This document shows, piece by piece, positions 50,367 to 62,532 of a stretch of DNA of 64,000 bases. The notes beneath the pieces are model-generated. The model had not been told where the DNA came from, did no database searches, and saw nothing but the letters and a program-made list of their open reading frames with translations. Source of the DNA: Lunularia cruciata (Eukaryota > Streptophyta > Marchantiopsida > Lunulariales > Lunulariaceae). Every line of letters starts with the position of its first letter. The first letter of the stretch is position 1. Location: assembly GCA_948567375.1 (NCBI GenBank), contig OX419755.1, positions 40,925,001-40,989,000 of the forward strand. Reading direction: 5' to 3'. The position numbers and the translations under genes are program-made.

Positions 50367-53300
50367 TCACATGGAATTTTCAAACTCTTGGATGACCATT
50401 TGTGCATTATGGAGATGAGAAAGAGACTCCCATGTGACATCATGAAGTGGATTATCTTCCCAAAGGATTTTGTACTCAATGTGTTGTTGGCAATCATGTT
50501 GGATGTTGTGACATGCAAGGATATAATCAACTTCATTCTCCTCATGATTTTTGACAAGGATGGGAAGAGTAGAGGGTTGGACACAAGTGGAAAAGGAAAA
50601 TGGATTAGAAACAAAGGGTGTCAACTTTGAAATATGAAAGACATGGTGAATTTGCATATGACTAGACAAGGCAAGTCAATAAACAACAAGAGAATAATTT
50701 GGGTAACATCAAATAGACCTATCCAATTAGGAGCAAGTTTGTGAACTTGGGTATCAAGTGAGAGGAGTAGGTTACTAGGAAGTATGACCTTATCACCTAG
50801 TTGAAAGGTAAGATCATGCTGATCCTAGTCCATATTGCTTTTGACAATTTTGAGCAATGAGTAGATGAAATTTGGCTAACTATAAGGAGTGAAATATTAT
50901 AGACAAGAAGGTGGAAGTATGAGGATTGTGAGATGGTGGGAGAGCAAGAAGAGAATTTGGAACAAGTGGGTCTTGGCCAAAATTAAGGAAGAAGAGAGAG
51001 AATCTGGTGCTTTTCTACTTAGAGTTATTATAGGTAAACTCATGAGACGTAAGGCAAATATCCCAATCGGTATGTTGAACATTGACAAAGGCACAAAGCA
51101 TATCTTTCAAGGTGCAATTTGCACATTTGATTTGCCTATCAATTTGAGGATGATAGTCTATGGACAAAGCAAGCTTGATGTTGAGAAGCTTGAAGACTAT
51201 TTGCCAAAATTTACCAATGAATCAAGGATCACTGTTGGAGATGAAGACACAAGGCATCCCATGATGCTTGAAGTCATTGTCAAAGTAGATATGGGCCATC
51301 ATTAGACCATCCACTATATCAAAGGTTGGTCCAAATAGATTTTCTTTCTAAGCTTATCGATAAACACCATAATTGTTGTATGATTTTGGTTTGTCCTTAG
51401 CAAGGATGTGACAAGATCTAAGCTCATATGTTCTTCTTTTCAATTGAATGGGATGGGAAGTGGTTAGAGTAGTGCACCCGGTTTTTGGTTGCTAGCTTTA
51501 TTGCATTGGCAACTCTCACAACATTGGACAAAGTCTTGAACTTCACATGCCATGTTTGGCCACCACTATTGTCACTGTAGAGTACTCAAGGTTTTGTCTA
51601 CCTCTATATGTCCCGCAATAAGTACGTCATATGCCTCTTGAAGTCGCATAAAGCATAGATCACCCAAAGTTGGAACATAAATATGGTTCTCACTATATAG
51701 AAGTCCATATTTGAGTGAAAAGGTATTGTACTCCTTGTCATATTTTGCAAGATGGCCTTATACCAACTGAAAGAATGGGTTGTTTTGTAAAGCAATTCTA
51801 AACTTGATTTGGACCTTTGAGTCAAATGACACTATCATAAGTGTTGCCGTGATGAGATATTCAAGAAGAGTAACTCCTTGGGAAAAATTAACAAAATGAT
51901 ATCTCAAGACACCAAAAACCGTTGGCTATACCAACAAGATCCAATGGTGAAATAAATCCCTAGTTGGAAGTCAGAGGACCTTTTCAAATCTAGTTGTTAT
52001 GATAAAACATTGGGGATGATATAGAACTTGCCAAGCTTGTACTCAAGCTTGATGTCAAACAACTATAGTTGTTCCTCCCATTGATGATATCTATTATTCA
52101 TGTGCTCCTAATATAATTTCTAAAACAAAGGTTTGTGATTGGTTTGCATGATCACTAATTTTCCAAGAGATAATGCCTCCATACCTTGGTGGCATATACC
52201 TACTAGTTTTTTTTATCCTAAGCAAAGTAATTCTTTTCTATGGTGTTTATTTTGCGAGACACAAAGGCAATGAAGTGTAACCCGTATGGAAATTCCTATT
52301 GCAACATAGCTCCAATGGCAAAGTTAGAAGTATCAAAATAAACCACACAAAATAGTTGAGGATCATATGGTTGAAGTATAGATTGTGAGGAAACCATATG
52401 CTTCAATTTCTTGAATGCTTCTTCATGCTTGGCAGTCCACCAAAAGCTTGAGGTTTTTCCTAAGGGATCAATCAATGTACAACCACATAAGCATAATAGT
52501 GGATGAACCATCTATATAAACTTGCCAATCCATTAAATGCTTGCACTTCTATGGTATCCTTTGTAGTAGGCCAATCAATAATAAGCTTGATTTTCTCCTC
52601 TTTCATCTTGATCTCCTCTCATGAAACTTTACGACCAAAAAGAGTAATTTCCTTCTACATAAAGGTACACTTTAACTTCTTGTAGTAAAACTTCCATTGA
52701 CATAGTCATCTTAGGACTCCTTATATGTGATTCATGTGTTTTGCCTCTATCTTGCTATAAATTAAAATATCATTCAAAAACACCACCATGTATCAATCTA
52801 ATAGCCATCCAAACCCAATGCTTCTGATCTATGAAGACCACTAGAGCACTAGTGGGCCCAAAAGTTAGAACTCTCTATTCAAAATGCTCATACCTTGTGC
52901 AAAAAGTAATCTTTTACACATCCTTCCTATCAATGTGAATTTGCCAATAGCCGCTTTGAAGATCCAACTTACAGAGGTATTGGGCTCTACTCAATTGATC
53001 TAGAAATTTATCAATCTGAGGCAAAGGATATGCATTCTTCACAATTTTTTTTATTGATATAAAAAGTCAATACAAAAGTAAAATCTTCCATCCTTCTTTG
53101 GGATAGATAGTATAAATGCTTCCCAAGGAGATGTACTATATTGTATGAAATTCTTCTCCAATAACTATGTCGGTGTTGTTTGAAGCTCTTCCAATTCCTT
53201 TGGTGAGAGCAAATAGATTGCTCTACTCATTGGAGTACTATCTAGTAATAACTCAATCTTGAAGAGCATACTACAATCAAAGGGTAATCCCTTTGACAGA

Positions 53301-54850
53301 TCATCCAATAACACATATACAAACTCTTGAACTATCTTATCCACCATTGCTGGATGAGGCTTCTGGCCCTCATTAGATTCTTCTTGTGCAAGTGGCAAAC
53401 ATAGGAATATCTTCCTCCAAAGCATACTTTGTGACTATTTTTACTTCCCATCTTGGGATTGAATATTCAAAAATGTCTAACTTTAAGGTTCCAAACAACC
53501 TAATCAATAATTCTTACCTTGATATTATACTTGAATTTGTTGTTGAGTCCAATCAAATTGAACCTTATGACTCTCAAGCCAAGGAAGACCTAGAATGATA
53601 TCATAATATAGAGGCGCTACTACAAACCTTACACACTCCAAATACTCCTACCTAGTCTTGATGTAATAGGATATGAGGTATAAAATGTAGATCTTTTTCT
53701 ACTATCCACCATCGTCAATCTACTTCTAAATACTTGCTTGATAAGTATATATAATTCCTTGGCTAATTGCATGGACATGCAATTCTCTAAACTACCAAAA
53801 TCAACCAAAATCCTACAACCATAATCAAATATAATACTTTGCAAGTGAAGTAAACTTGTATAGGTCAAGGGTTCAATCCTATTGGAACTAATAAAGTTCC
53901 AATAGGTGGCTTAATATCTTGTATTAGAATTCTTTTTTTCCTTGATCATCAAACTCCATGAACTCCATTTGTGCAATTTGTCAAAGTTGTTCATTCTTGA
54001 ATGGACATTCAACAATACGATGTCCAATTTAACGACAATAAAAGCATTTTGTCATATTCTTTTCTTGTCTATACTACCAATTGGTCTTTTTTGGATGACA
54101 TTGATATCCATTAATGTCGGCTTGTCCATCCATGTGTAGTGTGTTGGCAAGTTTTTTGAAGGTCGAGACAAGACAAAGTTGTGACAACCAAGGAATCAAA
54201 ACACTTAGCCAATTGCACTTCTTCTAAGTGTTTGGGCTCTTGCATGGTCAAATCCAATTTGGTGCGTGAGTCCATGCCTCTCACAAATCAATCTAGAGCT
54301 TCACCTTCTAGTATCTTTGGAATTATGGTGTTCTAGAATTGAGTGATGTAGCTCTTTGTAAAAAAAATCTACTCCAATTTTGCCAATCTATCTTGTGTGG
54401 CATATACAACATTTAAAACTTGGAATCTCCTAATTATTACACTCTTGAATTCTTCCAATGTGTAGATTTGCATAACAAATTACCATTGAGCTTGCTCCAC
54501 TTGCAATTGCCACTATATTTTGCCACTCCATCCAATTGGCTTGAAGCCAAAAGAATCTTGCTCTGTTCATCTTGAAGATTTTTAGTTTCAAAATAAATTT
54601 CACAATCAAACACAAAATTCTCCATTGCACTTGGGAGATTCTTGCATTCAAATACCTTGGGCTTTGGAAATTGGATTCACTCTTCTTCTTCTCAAAAAGG
54701 TGCTCTTTCTACTTGCTCTTGTTGTTGATGATCTCTCTCTTACAACAATTGAGTAAGGTGCTCAATTTGTTGCTACATAGCAATGATAAATTTGGGCATC
54801 GCTGCCATAGCTACTATTCTATCAAACTACATGCAATTATCTAAGTTAAC
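50367..54850 (-). pseudogene. Chromovirus gag-pol, multiply broken
   Basis: Recognisable parts, from right to left: gag-like sequence at 54.65-54.43 kb. A CX2CX4HX4C zinc knuckle lies at about 54,050-53,990 (CFYC...H...C, with one internal stop). Protease is at about 53,830-53,750 (RILVDFGSLENCMSMQLAKE, with DFG where DSG is expected). Pol N terminus is at 53.4-53.2 kb (LLDDLSKGLPFDC, RAIYLLSPKELEEL). Reverse transcriptase has FLNDILIYS where YLDDILIYS is usual. RNase H is at 52.5-52.3 kb (WTAKHEEAFKKLK, FDTSNFAIGAML). The integrase zinc-binding region (FVQCCESCQCNKAS) is at about 51.5 kb, and the C-terminal chromodomain at about 50,540-50,380 (EYKILWEDNPLHDVTWE). Stops and frameshifts occur throughout. 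The described residue changes are consistent with C-to-T or G-to-A decay. Confidence 0.87.
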
Positions 54851-55044
54851 ACATAGATGCAACATGTCCACCGCTCTCTATAAGTTACAATTGGAAGTAT
54901 CAATGGTTCATCGGACAAGGTATCGCATTCAAAAAAATTCTACCTAAAGTGTGAAATGATGTTTGGGTAATATATGGACATGGAAACCACAATGATTTGG
55001 GGGAAATGGATTTGGTGGTCCGTAATTCCATCCATCCCATTCTT

Positions 55045-55056
55045 GCCTTGATACCA
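55045..55056 (-). promoter_or_regulatory. Primer-binding site for initiator-Met tRNA
   Basis: One base inside the 5' LTR, the minus strand reads TGGTATCAAGGC. It matches 10 of 12 bases of TGGTATCAGAGC, the standard plant retroelement primer site complementary to the 3' end of tRNA-iMet. Confidence 0.85.
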
Positions 55057-55057
55057 A

Positions 55058-55491
55058 TGTAGAAGACAAAGTAGAGAAATATAAGAATGGAAGACCATAG
55101 TGGAAGATCAAGTTTGGACTCTTGAATGAGGAAAACTCCAAGTACCTAGCATGAGCTTGGGCTTTGGTATTTATAGGAAATATACAAAGCTCGTGTGAAG
55201 TTCTCAAGGAAGTTTTTTACTAAAAACCACCTTCTTGGAGTGCAAGCTAAGCTAGGCAAGAAGCTTCCAAAGAAGTTTCTTCCTAGGAGCCATCTATTTG
55301 TCATGCAAGCTAAGCTAGCCGAGAAGCTTCCTAAGAAGCTACCTACTTCGCATACATGTTACTCAATACATGGAAGGTACCAAGAAGTTTCCTACATGCT
55401 TCTAGAACATTCTTAAATTGCTTGGCTAATTTGATATATTTGCTAACTTGTTAGCCTCTACTAACTCACCTGCTAACTCCATATTATTACA
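55058..55491 (-). repeat. 5' LTR of the chromovirus
   Basis: 434 bp, starting TGTAATAATATGGAGTTAGC and ending CTTCTACA on the minus strand. It is homologous to 49,914-50,334 and next to the primer-binding site, which fixes the element's orientation. Confidence 0.88.
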
Positions 55492-55496
55492 AAAAG

Positions 55497-58400
55497 GTTC
55501 TAGAGTTTGGCTCAATGCTTATGTCTTGATTCAGTACTTTTGATTCTTGTTCAAGAGTTCACTGGGGCGTTCTACTTATAATTGGGTGTGCCATATCCAA
55601 TACTTTTAGGTCTACTAGAGTTGTGTGCTTATGATCCCAATATTGCCCATAAGGTATACATATTTTACCATGTGTTTTGGACTGATAGTACACTATAGTT
55701 CATGATATCAATTAAGACACAATGGCACAAATAATATAGGGGGTGGTACCAAGTACAAGTAAAAATGGAGTGGTGTTAGACTTGCTTGGTCCCCTTCCTT
55801 AGCAATAGAAAGCAAATATAGTCACATTCATAGATGAACATCATACACTACTTGGTGTGATTGTTACCAAACGTTTATAATTAGAGTGTTTGAAACGAGC
55901 AACTATTCAAACAAGAGTAACAATGATCGTACCCACTAGCCGTAAGGGGATCGTTACGCACCATAGCTCCCTTTGATGCTTTGATGCTTTGATGCGTTTC
56001 CTTTGGGGATTTTTGTACATCTTCACCTTCATTCCCATTTCGATGGTCTTCGATGGTCTCTTAAGAGGTGGCACAAGGATCTTTGCACAAGAGAAGCGCT
56101 ATTGCTGTTTTGCATGCCACACTCGTTTCATATTTTTAGATAAGGAGTCTCAATAACCTTACAATTTTCTCGATTAGGTTTTCATACATGTACAAGAATT
56201 CTCTTTGGCTTTGACTTTTCATGGATGTACAACAATGCTCTCATGCATTAACTTATCATGGTCGTACAACACCAATCGGAGAACCCATCACGTCCATGAC
56301 ACTTCTACACATATATCAAATATATCATTATGGACCTCGACTATAGAAATCAGCTGCAGGTTGTTCTGGTAATTAATAATTTTTGGTTGGTATAGGAGCC
56401 ATATTATGGCATTAGGCTTTGTCTTTCTTCCTTAGCCCTTACGCTCATTCTTTCGTTACACACCTTTTAGTGCCTTGTACTCCTTTCTCCATTTCCTTCG
56501 GGGTATTCACTTTGGGTCAGTCTTCTCTTCTAACCTGAGGGTGGAAGTAAAATCAAGTGACCCAAAAATCATGCTTTATGCTCTTCAAAGAAAGCGAAAG
56601 AAGGAAAAGAAAAGAAAAGATAAAAGAAAGAAGAAAGACCAAACGAAAGAAAAGGAAAGAACACTCAGTCTGCACACTTGCGAGGAGAAAAGAACCATGA
56701 AAAGGATAAACTTCTCCGATTTACACTCTTGAAGAATCAGATGTTTGTTAATAGAATCGAAATGCAACTCCATGAACTGTGAACTGGCCCCACAGACCTT
56801 TCCTAAGACATGGCTTCTCCAAAACAGAATTGTATTCTTGGCGCTTGCGCTTCTGAAGCTTTAGTCTGTTAGCAAGCTCCGCTCTTCTCTTTCTGATCAT
56901 GTCCTCCAGAAGGATAGTCATCACTCATGCTGATGGTGGAACGCAAGGCCGGGGAATACAATACAGTAGTTTAAGGATCGAACAAATTTATAGGGCAGGG
57001 CTGGGGCTCTCACCCGTCGCACTACAAGTTAGGGGCAGTTCCTCAGAACTTCTGCAGCTGGGTGGAAATAAGCGCGGACAAAGGCACACGTGGTCACCTC
57101 GAGTATATTGCATGGAAATCATAATGTTCTATTTGCTTTACCTATAAAAAACAAAACGACACACAGAGGATAACGAGAAGAATCGGAAGACACCATTCCC
57201 TACACAACTGAACTTTAACTCGCGGGGATTGCTCGAGCCCGCGTGGTGTCTACAAGTACATGCAGTCTAATGCTTTGCAGCTACAAAACGAATTATGTTC
57301 TTCAAATTCATATGTGGAGCTTGGAATAACATCATGATGATCCATCCACTTCCAACACATCTGGTTTCAACAAATTGCGTATCGCACAATGTGATTTCGA
57401 CCGCTCGCACACCGTAGATTATCCACTACTACATGTCAAAAGCCTAAAATGTAGAAAGTACGCCTTGATGTGAAGGTCACAGAATTCCAACTAGCTAGCT
57501 ATCCAACGCCTCTTTAACTTTTGCAACAAGTCTCCTCAATGACAAACTCTCAGCCTCAGATATTTCATGGATTCAGTTTTGCTAGTGGACTATTACGTGG
57601 TTCTGACGCCATCATATGGTACAGGGTACAGATAGAACTTGGACTCGAACCTAGAGTACACAATTACGGTTTAGCCGTGCCGATATTAAGACTTCTTCTA
57701 TATTAAAGTTTGTCTTTCCGTCACAACAGCTCTACGTGATCCGGATGTTTACATTAAGATCGATCATTAACTCATTAGCTGGAGGTGTACAACACATATT
57801 GTGAAATGTCAGAATACCTATAGGTGGTTAGTTAGTTTGGCCGCGGATAGTCCTCTAGTCACCCGGTGTAAGCCCACTTTGCAGACTACATGGCTCGCCT
57901 TAAGCAGAATATAATATCTCCCTGTCATGATCATCTGCAGATGCGCCTTGCAACTACGCGCGCGGTACGTACATCCCAACCTCTGCTCCACATTCTCTCA
58001 GCCTATGCTACTAGTAATGCAAACGGATCCGTTCGTCGATGGCTCGCTAAGACCTCGAAACTTTAACGGAGTGAGAATCAATCTGCTGCAGCAGATCGAC
58101 CTTCACCAACTTTCCTCTTTCTCGTTGACAAGACTGCCCTCCAAAATGAGTTTGCTATCAACAGTGTGAGGGCAATTGTTGTTTCACTTGAATGATCATG
58201 ACCTAGCATCCTCGTTCTCCTCTCACATTAGCAGCAGGTGCAGGTAGTCGTTCCCCGGAGTACGATCAGTTCTTAGTCACTCTACTCCATATCTCCAGAC
58301 TTCAGGCTAAATCTTACAGACAACCTCTCATACTCTTGAATTCAGCACATCTGCCTGATAGGTTTTCTCAGACATGTAAGAGAAAATTCCGTGGAAGCAT

Positions 58401-58555
58401 TTCTTTCGTGATCCCTTCGTGGTCACTACTGGTAGTACTCCTCGCAGCGACTCGCTCGTTGAAGACTATCAGTTCTTTCTCATGCAAATGTAAGCTGTCT
58501 AGATCCAGACTTAAGATTTACCGTAGATCTAGATCTTAGGTGCGGTAGGGTAGAT
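55497..58555. other. Intergenic DNA, no gene supported
   Basis: A GAAAG-rich low-complexity run at about 56,583-56,668 accounts for the Lys-rich open frame there. At about 57,620-57,710 the minus strand contains GGTTCGAGTCC, a perfect pol III B-box, but no credible tRNA cloverleaf. No other feature was recognised. Confidence 0.45.
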
Positions 58556-58560
58556 TTCTC

Positions 58561-58675
58561 GATATCGATACTATTGGGGTCTAGCCCCATTTCACCTATT
58601 TGGTCTCTCCCTTCCGTCCGTCCGAGATCTTCCCATCCGTCATGTTTGAGGAGATCTTCCCATCCTTCATGTGTT
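58561..58675 (+). repeat. Dispersed palindromic repeat family, copy C
   Basis: Begins GATACTATTGGGG followed by TCTAGCCCCATTTCACC, in which TGGGGTCTAGCCCCA is nearly palindromic. It continues with repeated GATCTTCCCATCC segments. It resembles copies A/B (45.1-45.4 kb) and the inverted copy D (59.7-59.8 kb). Confidence 0.65.
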
Positions 58676-58694
58676 CTACGTGGTTGCCTTACCC

Positions 58695-58918
58695 CATCTA
58701 CAATCGACGGCCACTCAGTTTGTATTTGTGTGTGAAAATACGGGAAGTAGACCAGAGCAAGCTGGTGAAGAAACTAATTTGATACATGTACAAAATTGAT
58801 CGCCTTTTACCTGATCTACCGTAGACGGACACTCAGTTTGTATCTGTGTGTGAAAGTACGGGAACTAGACCAGAGCAAGCTGGTGAAGAAAGTAATTTGA
58901 TACATGTACAAAATTGAT
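58695..58918 (+). repeat. Near-identical 106-bp direct repeat
   Basis: 58,695-58,800 and 58,813-58,918 match almost throughout with a 118-bp offset. The shared segments are CACTCAGTTTGTAT, GACCAGAGCAAGCTGGTGAA and GATACATGTACAAAATTGAT. There are only a handful of substitutions, so the duplication is young relative to its surroundings. Confidence 0.92.
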
Positions 58919-59617
58919 GTATACATGTCCCGTTCAAAGAGTTGTCACAGTGATCTACTGCTTCTGGAACTACAACAATCTCCCAGGCAAACGTCTACGT
59001 CTACTCATTAGGATATCTGCAATGCTGGACTATAAATCTGTTCCTAAAACGACTGCTGAATCAGATGGAAGTTGGCAGGTATGCAGCATTTCAATCTGGC
59101 ATGAGAAGAATCATCTGCGCCTCCTTGATGGCGTAAAGCATTCACGCAGTATATACAAAGTGTTTAAGTTCAATATGCTGGAACCTTCGTAACACTGCAT
59201 ACTGGGTGGTCCAGATTCCTGCATGCATGCGTATCCGTGATCTCTAACCTTTTCACCGCGAAGGTACGTTATTCAGACCTCTCTGTCTTTATGTACTAAC
59301 TATTGGCAAACTCAGAAACAGTTCAACTCAGTAACACTGCCGGGCCCTAGTACCGAGAAATTACTGTAGGCAGCCTGCCATGGACAGGGCTCAGATCCCA
59401 TGTTCGTAAGCAGCTATTATTGGTAGCAGCAAAAAGATGTTTTCCCCTGGGAGAAAGCAGATGGAGGAGATAGAAATATGAGAGATAACTCTTTTGGAAC
59501 ACCATCTTCCAAGCAGATTTGGCTCTTTTGGACAAGTCAAACCCCAAAATTTCATAATTTCCAATGCTATCTTCAAGCATTTTAGTAGAGTTTCTCGTCC
59601 TCAATCCGTTTAGGAAT

Positions 59618-59647
59618 TATATCGGCTACCGCAGTAAAGCCGATATA
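59618..59647. repeat. Perfect 10-bp inverted repeat with 10-nt loop
   Basis: TATATCGGCT at 59,618-59,627 pairs exactly with AGCCGATATA at 59,638-59,647. It lies about 80 bp from dispersed-repeat copy D and could be part of the same element. Confidence 0.85.
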
Positions 59648-59724
59648 GTCCCCAAAGTTCCCAACGATCTTAGGACAAGGTGTCTCAAGAAAATCTGCTC
59701 AGTTTCTTTCACGAGGATTGCATT

Positions 59725-59810
59725 GAACATGAGAAGGCGACCGCGTGTGATAACAAGGATGGGAAGACCCCATCAAGCCGTACAAGGAAAAGAGATAGGG
59801 GGTAAAAACT
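59725..59810 (-). repeat. Dispersed palindromic repeat family, copy D (inverted)
   Basis: On the minus strand it reads TTTTTACCCCCTATC, then CCTTGTACGGC, GATGGGGTCTTCCCATCC and CCTTGTTATCACACG. The same segments and order occur in copy B at 45,308-45,410. Confidence 0.65.
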
Positions 59811-60588
59811 GTCACGTCGACATTCTCGCAAGGTGTCGCTAACAGAGAAATGAATAAAAGAGTTTTGTAACTAACAGCAGGTTCAATTACAGGAGCATTA
59901 TCGGAGAGACTGTTTATTCAGCTACATGCAAAATCCATCAGAGTGTACTTGGTACACTTCTCTATTAACTATGAATGAGATCTGCCTCTATCAGTCGAAT
60001 TCGAAGAACTTCCGAATCTGTATAACCCGACCGCTTCCTTTCTTCCGCTTCCGCTTCCAGTGCAGCTTACATTTGTCCGCTCGAAAGCCAATATGCTGGC
60101 ACCGACTCCATTTCGACAGCAACAAACAGTATAAACCGAAAGGTGACTAGAGTCTCGGTTTGCACAGTACCTTTTACAGCATCTCATATCTATGTCCTTG
60201 TGAGCGTCCTCTTCAGTAGATTTTTCTATCCAACGTTGTCTAGACAGTGTATATAGCTCGCAGAACCTCTAAAGGATGACAATATTCCCTACAGAATAAC
60301 ATCAATATTGTACCGGATAACTCAGATAAGTAACTGATGGCAGTTCACATCGTAGTTGTGTACTCTTCAGAAAAAGCCAAACCATTTTGCATCGCTACAC
60401 AGATTGAGTTACGAAGTGGATTTCAGACACGCCATTTCCACCAAGAGAATATATATTCCGGACGAAACAAGTAGAAGATTTTTCTATCTCATGGCTGTGT
60501 TGCTGAGTCTTCAAGTACCACTTCATCCAGCAAGCAAGACTCCCATCACCTCCTCGACATCATCAACATCCGTCTTCACGCTCTCGCT

Positions 60589-60813
60589 TCACTCAAGAAA
60601 TTGCTGCTGCAAATCATGGACTCTTAGGTCTCGAAGAGCTTGTGGATCATAGAAATAGTACAAGAAAGCTCGTTGACCTGTAGTATTGTTCATCTTGTCC
60701 CAATCCACGCTGTTGGTCTTATAGAGTTATGGATTTCTGGATTCGGGAGTGAACAAAAATGTCCACGAACTGTCCAACATGCTGACGTAATATGGATTTT
60801 GTAACAGTTGCAC
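60589..60813 (-). pseudogene. Unidentified coding remnant with one internal stop
   Basis: A single minus-strand frame of 75 codons reads as plausible protein except for one TAA near 60,727. It has VQLLQNPYYVSMLDSSW and TFLFTPESRNP before the stop. After the stop come YKTNSVDWDKMNNTTG, AFLYYFYDPQALRDL and RVHDLQQQFLE, then TGA at 60,589-60,591. Composition and the absence of other stops suggest a former exon. I do not recognise the family, and no flanking exons were found. Chance is possible but less likely given the sustained amino-acid-like composition. Confidence 0.4.
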
Positions 60814-60819
60814 ATCTCG

Positions 60820-62532
60820 CAATCAGGATGATATGATGATGTATGGCATCTTTCCACACATAGGTACCTTGTTCCCTGTATATAATATCATGGTGTTCTA
60901 TTGGAACAAAACACCATCATGGCATTTTGTATCTGTTCAAGAGGCACGTATCTGACAAAAGAGTTCACACGTTCTTGATGAAAGAGTTCAAGTCTGAGAC
61001 CCAACTCTTGGTGAGAGAGTGTGAGAACTAAATCAGGTGAAGGGGTGAGATCAAATAATATACCCTTCTTCTGTTTAATGTTAGGTACCTCATTGTATTA
61101 AGTGATACGTAAACTTGTTGTCAAACAAGTAAGTTACACAATCAAGCAAAAAAATTAAAATTCTTTGTAATATTATCAACTCATATAAGACTGGATCAAC
61201 ACTCCAAGACTATGAGAGAGAGGGGTTCATCTCATGTATACATAATTAATGTACTTATGTATCTTAAACCTTAATATGATTGTACAGTGAGAACTAATTC
61301 TCTCACCAAATTACTACGAGCTTTGAATGTTATCAACAAATATCACAAAGGAGAAAATGGAAAAGTTCACCAACTAGTGCCAAGATTTAAGTGCTGATAC
61401 GGTATATGGATGGGTAAAAACGAATTAAACAGATATGGAAACAATAATAGAGAGCGTCTTCATTTTGTAACCAGGTCATGAATTTAACTAACTATGAAAG
61501 GAGGGGGTTAGACATACTTTGGCATTTTGGATCATCTTCTCTACCCATGTGTTGTAGATAAAATGATTAGAATGATGAAGCAATACTACGGTAAAAAAAT
61601 CCATGCAGTGTACTTGTGAAAACTATACTTGTATCATAACCAACAAATGAAACATCTGGAAGTTTTTCCAAGATTCGAACATATGATAGTGTGAGTCATA
61701 GGATAAATCGAAACTTTAGATATGCTATATAAGACAACGCGATCGATCAACTATGTGCTTGTATAACATTTAAACCTACTAAAGTTAGTCTAATATAATT
61801 ATTTGGTAATATAGAGGTTTTTCTAACATTTGTGCTTATACAAAATAGAAAAATATTTCACATTTGTCTGTTTACATTGGAACATATGTAAAGTAAATAG
61901 AGGATGTTCTTGGTCATATTTCACAGCTGACCATGATAATAAATCATGGCAATATAAATCGATTACTTTTTGCGTTACAATGAAGGATGCATATCCGAGT
62001 AAAATTAATTAAACGATATCCCAATACCGTTTGATATATTTTATATGTAGCACAAGAGCTGCAGGACATTTTAAGTAGTTGAGTAATGTAGTCTAACTTA
62101 AGTTTTGACAAGTTAACTCTCCTAAAATCCCGCCTCCATTTTCAGAAAAAAATTAATGAAACCAAATAGTTATCCATTGAGAATGGGAGTAAAAGAGCGT
62201 AAAGTTAATTTAATAATGACGTTGAGTCGATTCGCAAGACAGCTCATATGACCGCTAAACACTACAGACTGACACCTAATATAGTGGGGGAGCAAATACA
62301 TACCTCCGCCAAACTTTTAGCTATTCTTAGAACCTGCCATCACGATCATACACCGCAACTGGGTTGAAGGATGCAACGTGGTACAGTACAGTGTTGTTTC
62401 CTCTGTTCGAATAGGTTGGGAAGAGTACGTCGCGGTAATGGTAGTCGAGAGGAGCACAATAGTGGAGCACAGAGTGAAAATTGTTCGTAGGAGAGGCCGG
62501 TAACGGGCGCTGAGAGCAACAAGGCCGCAAAC
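60820..62532. other. AT-rich intergenic DNA and EMC3 upstream region
   Basis: No gene is recognised from 60.8 to about 62.2 kb. The last 200-300 bp before 62,533 are less AT-rich and should hold the EMC3 promoter and 5' UTR. Confidence 0.5.

Larger units (their letters stand above)
49914..55491 (-). mobile_element. Full-length but inactivated Ty3/gypsy chromovirus
   Basis: A 5.58-kb element in reverse orientation: 5' LTR at 55,058-55,491, primer-binding site at 55,045-55,056, gag with zinc knuckle, protease, reverse transcriptase, RNase H, integrase, chromodomain, then 3' LTR at 49,914-50,334. The order Gag-PR-RT-RH-IN-chromodomain is that of chromoviruses. Both LTRs have TG...CA ends but have clearly diverged, and the reading frame carries many stops and frameshifts, so the insertion is old and dead. 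Candidate 5-bp flanks (GAAGG at 49,909-49,913, AAAAG at 55,492-55,496) match only partly, so the target duplication is not convincing. Confidence 0.9.

Noticed and set aside
56475-56732. Lys/Glu-rich ORF resembling a charged nuclear protein
   Set aside because: It is encoded by a GAAAG low-complexity run, with no domain, exon structure or start context.
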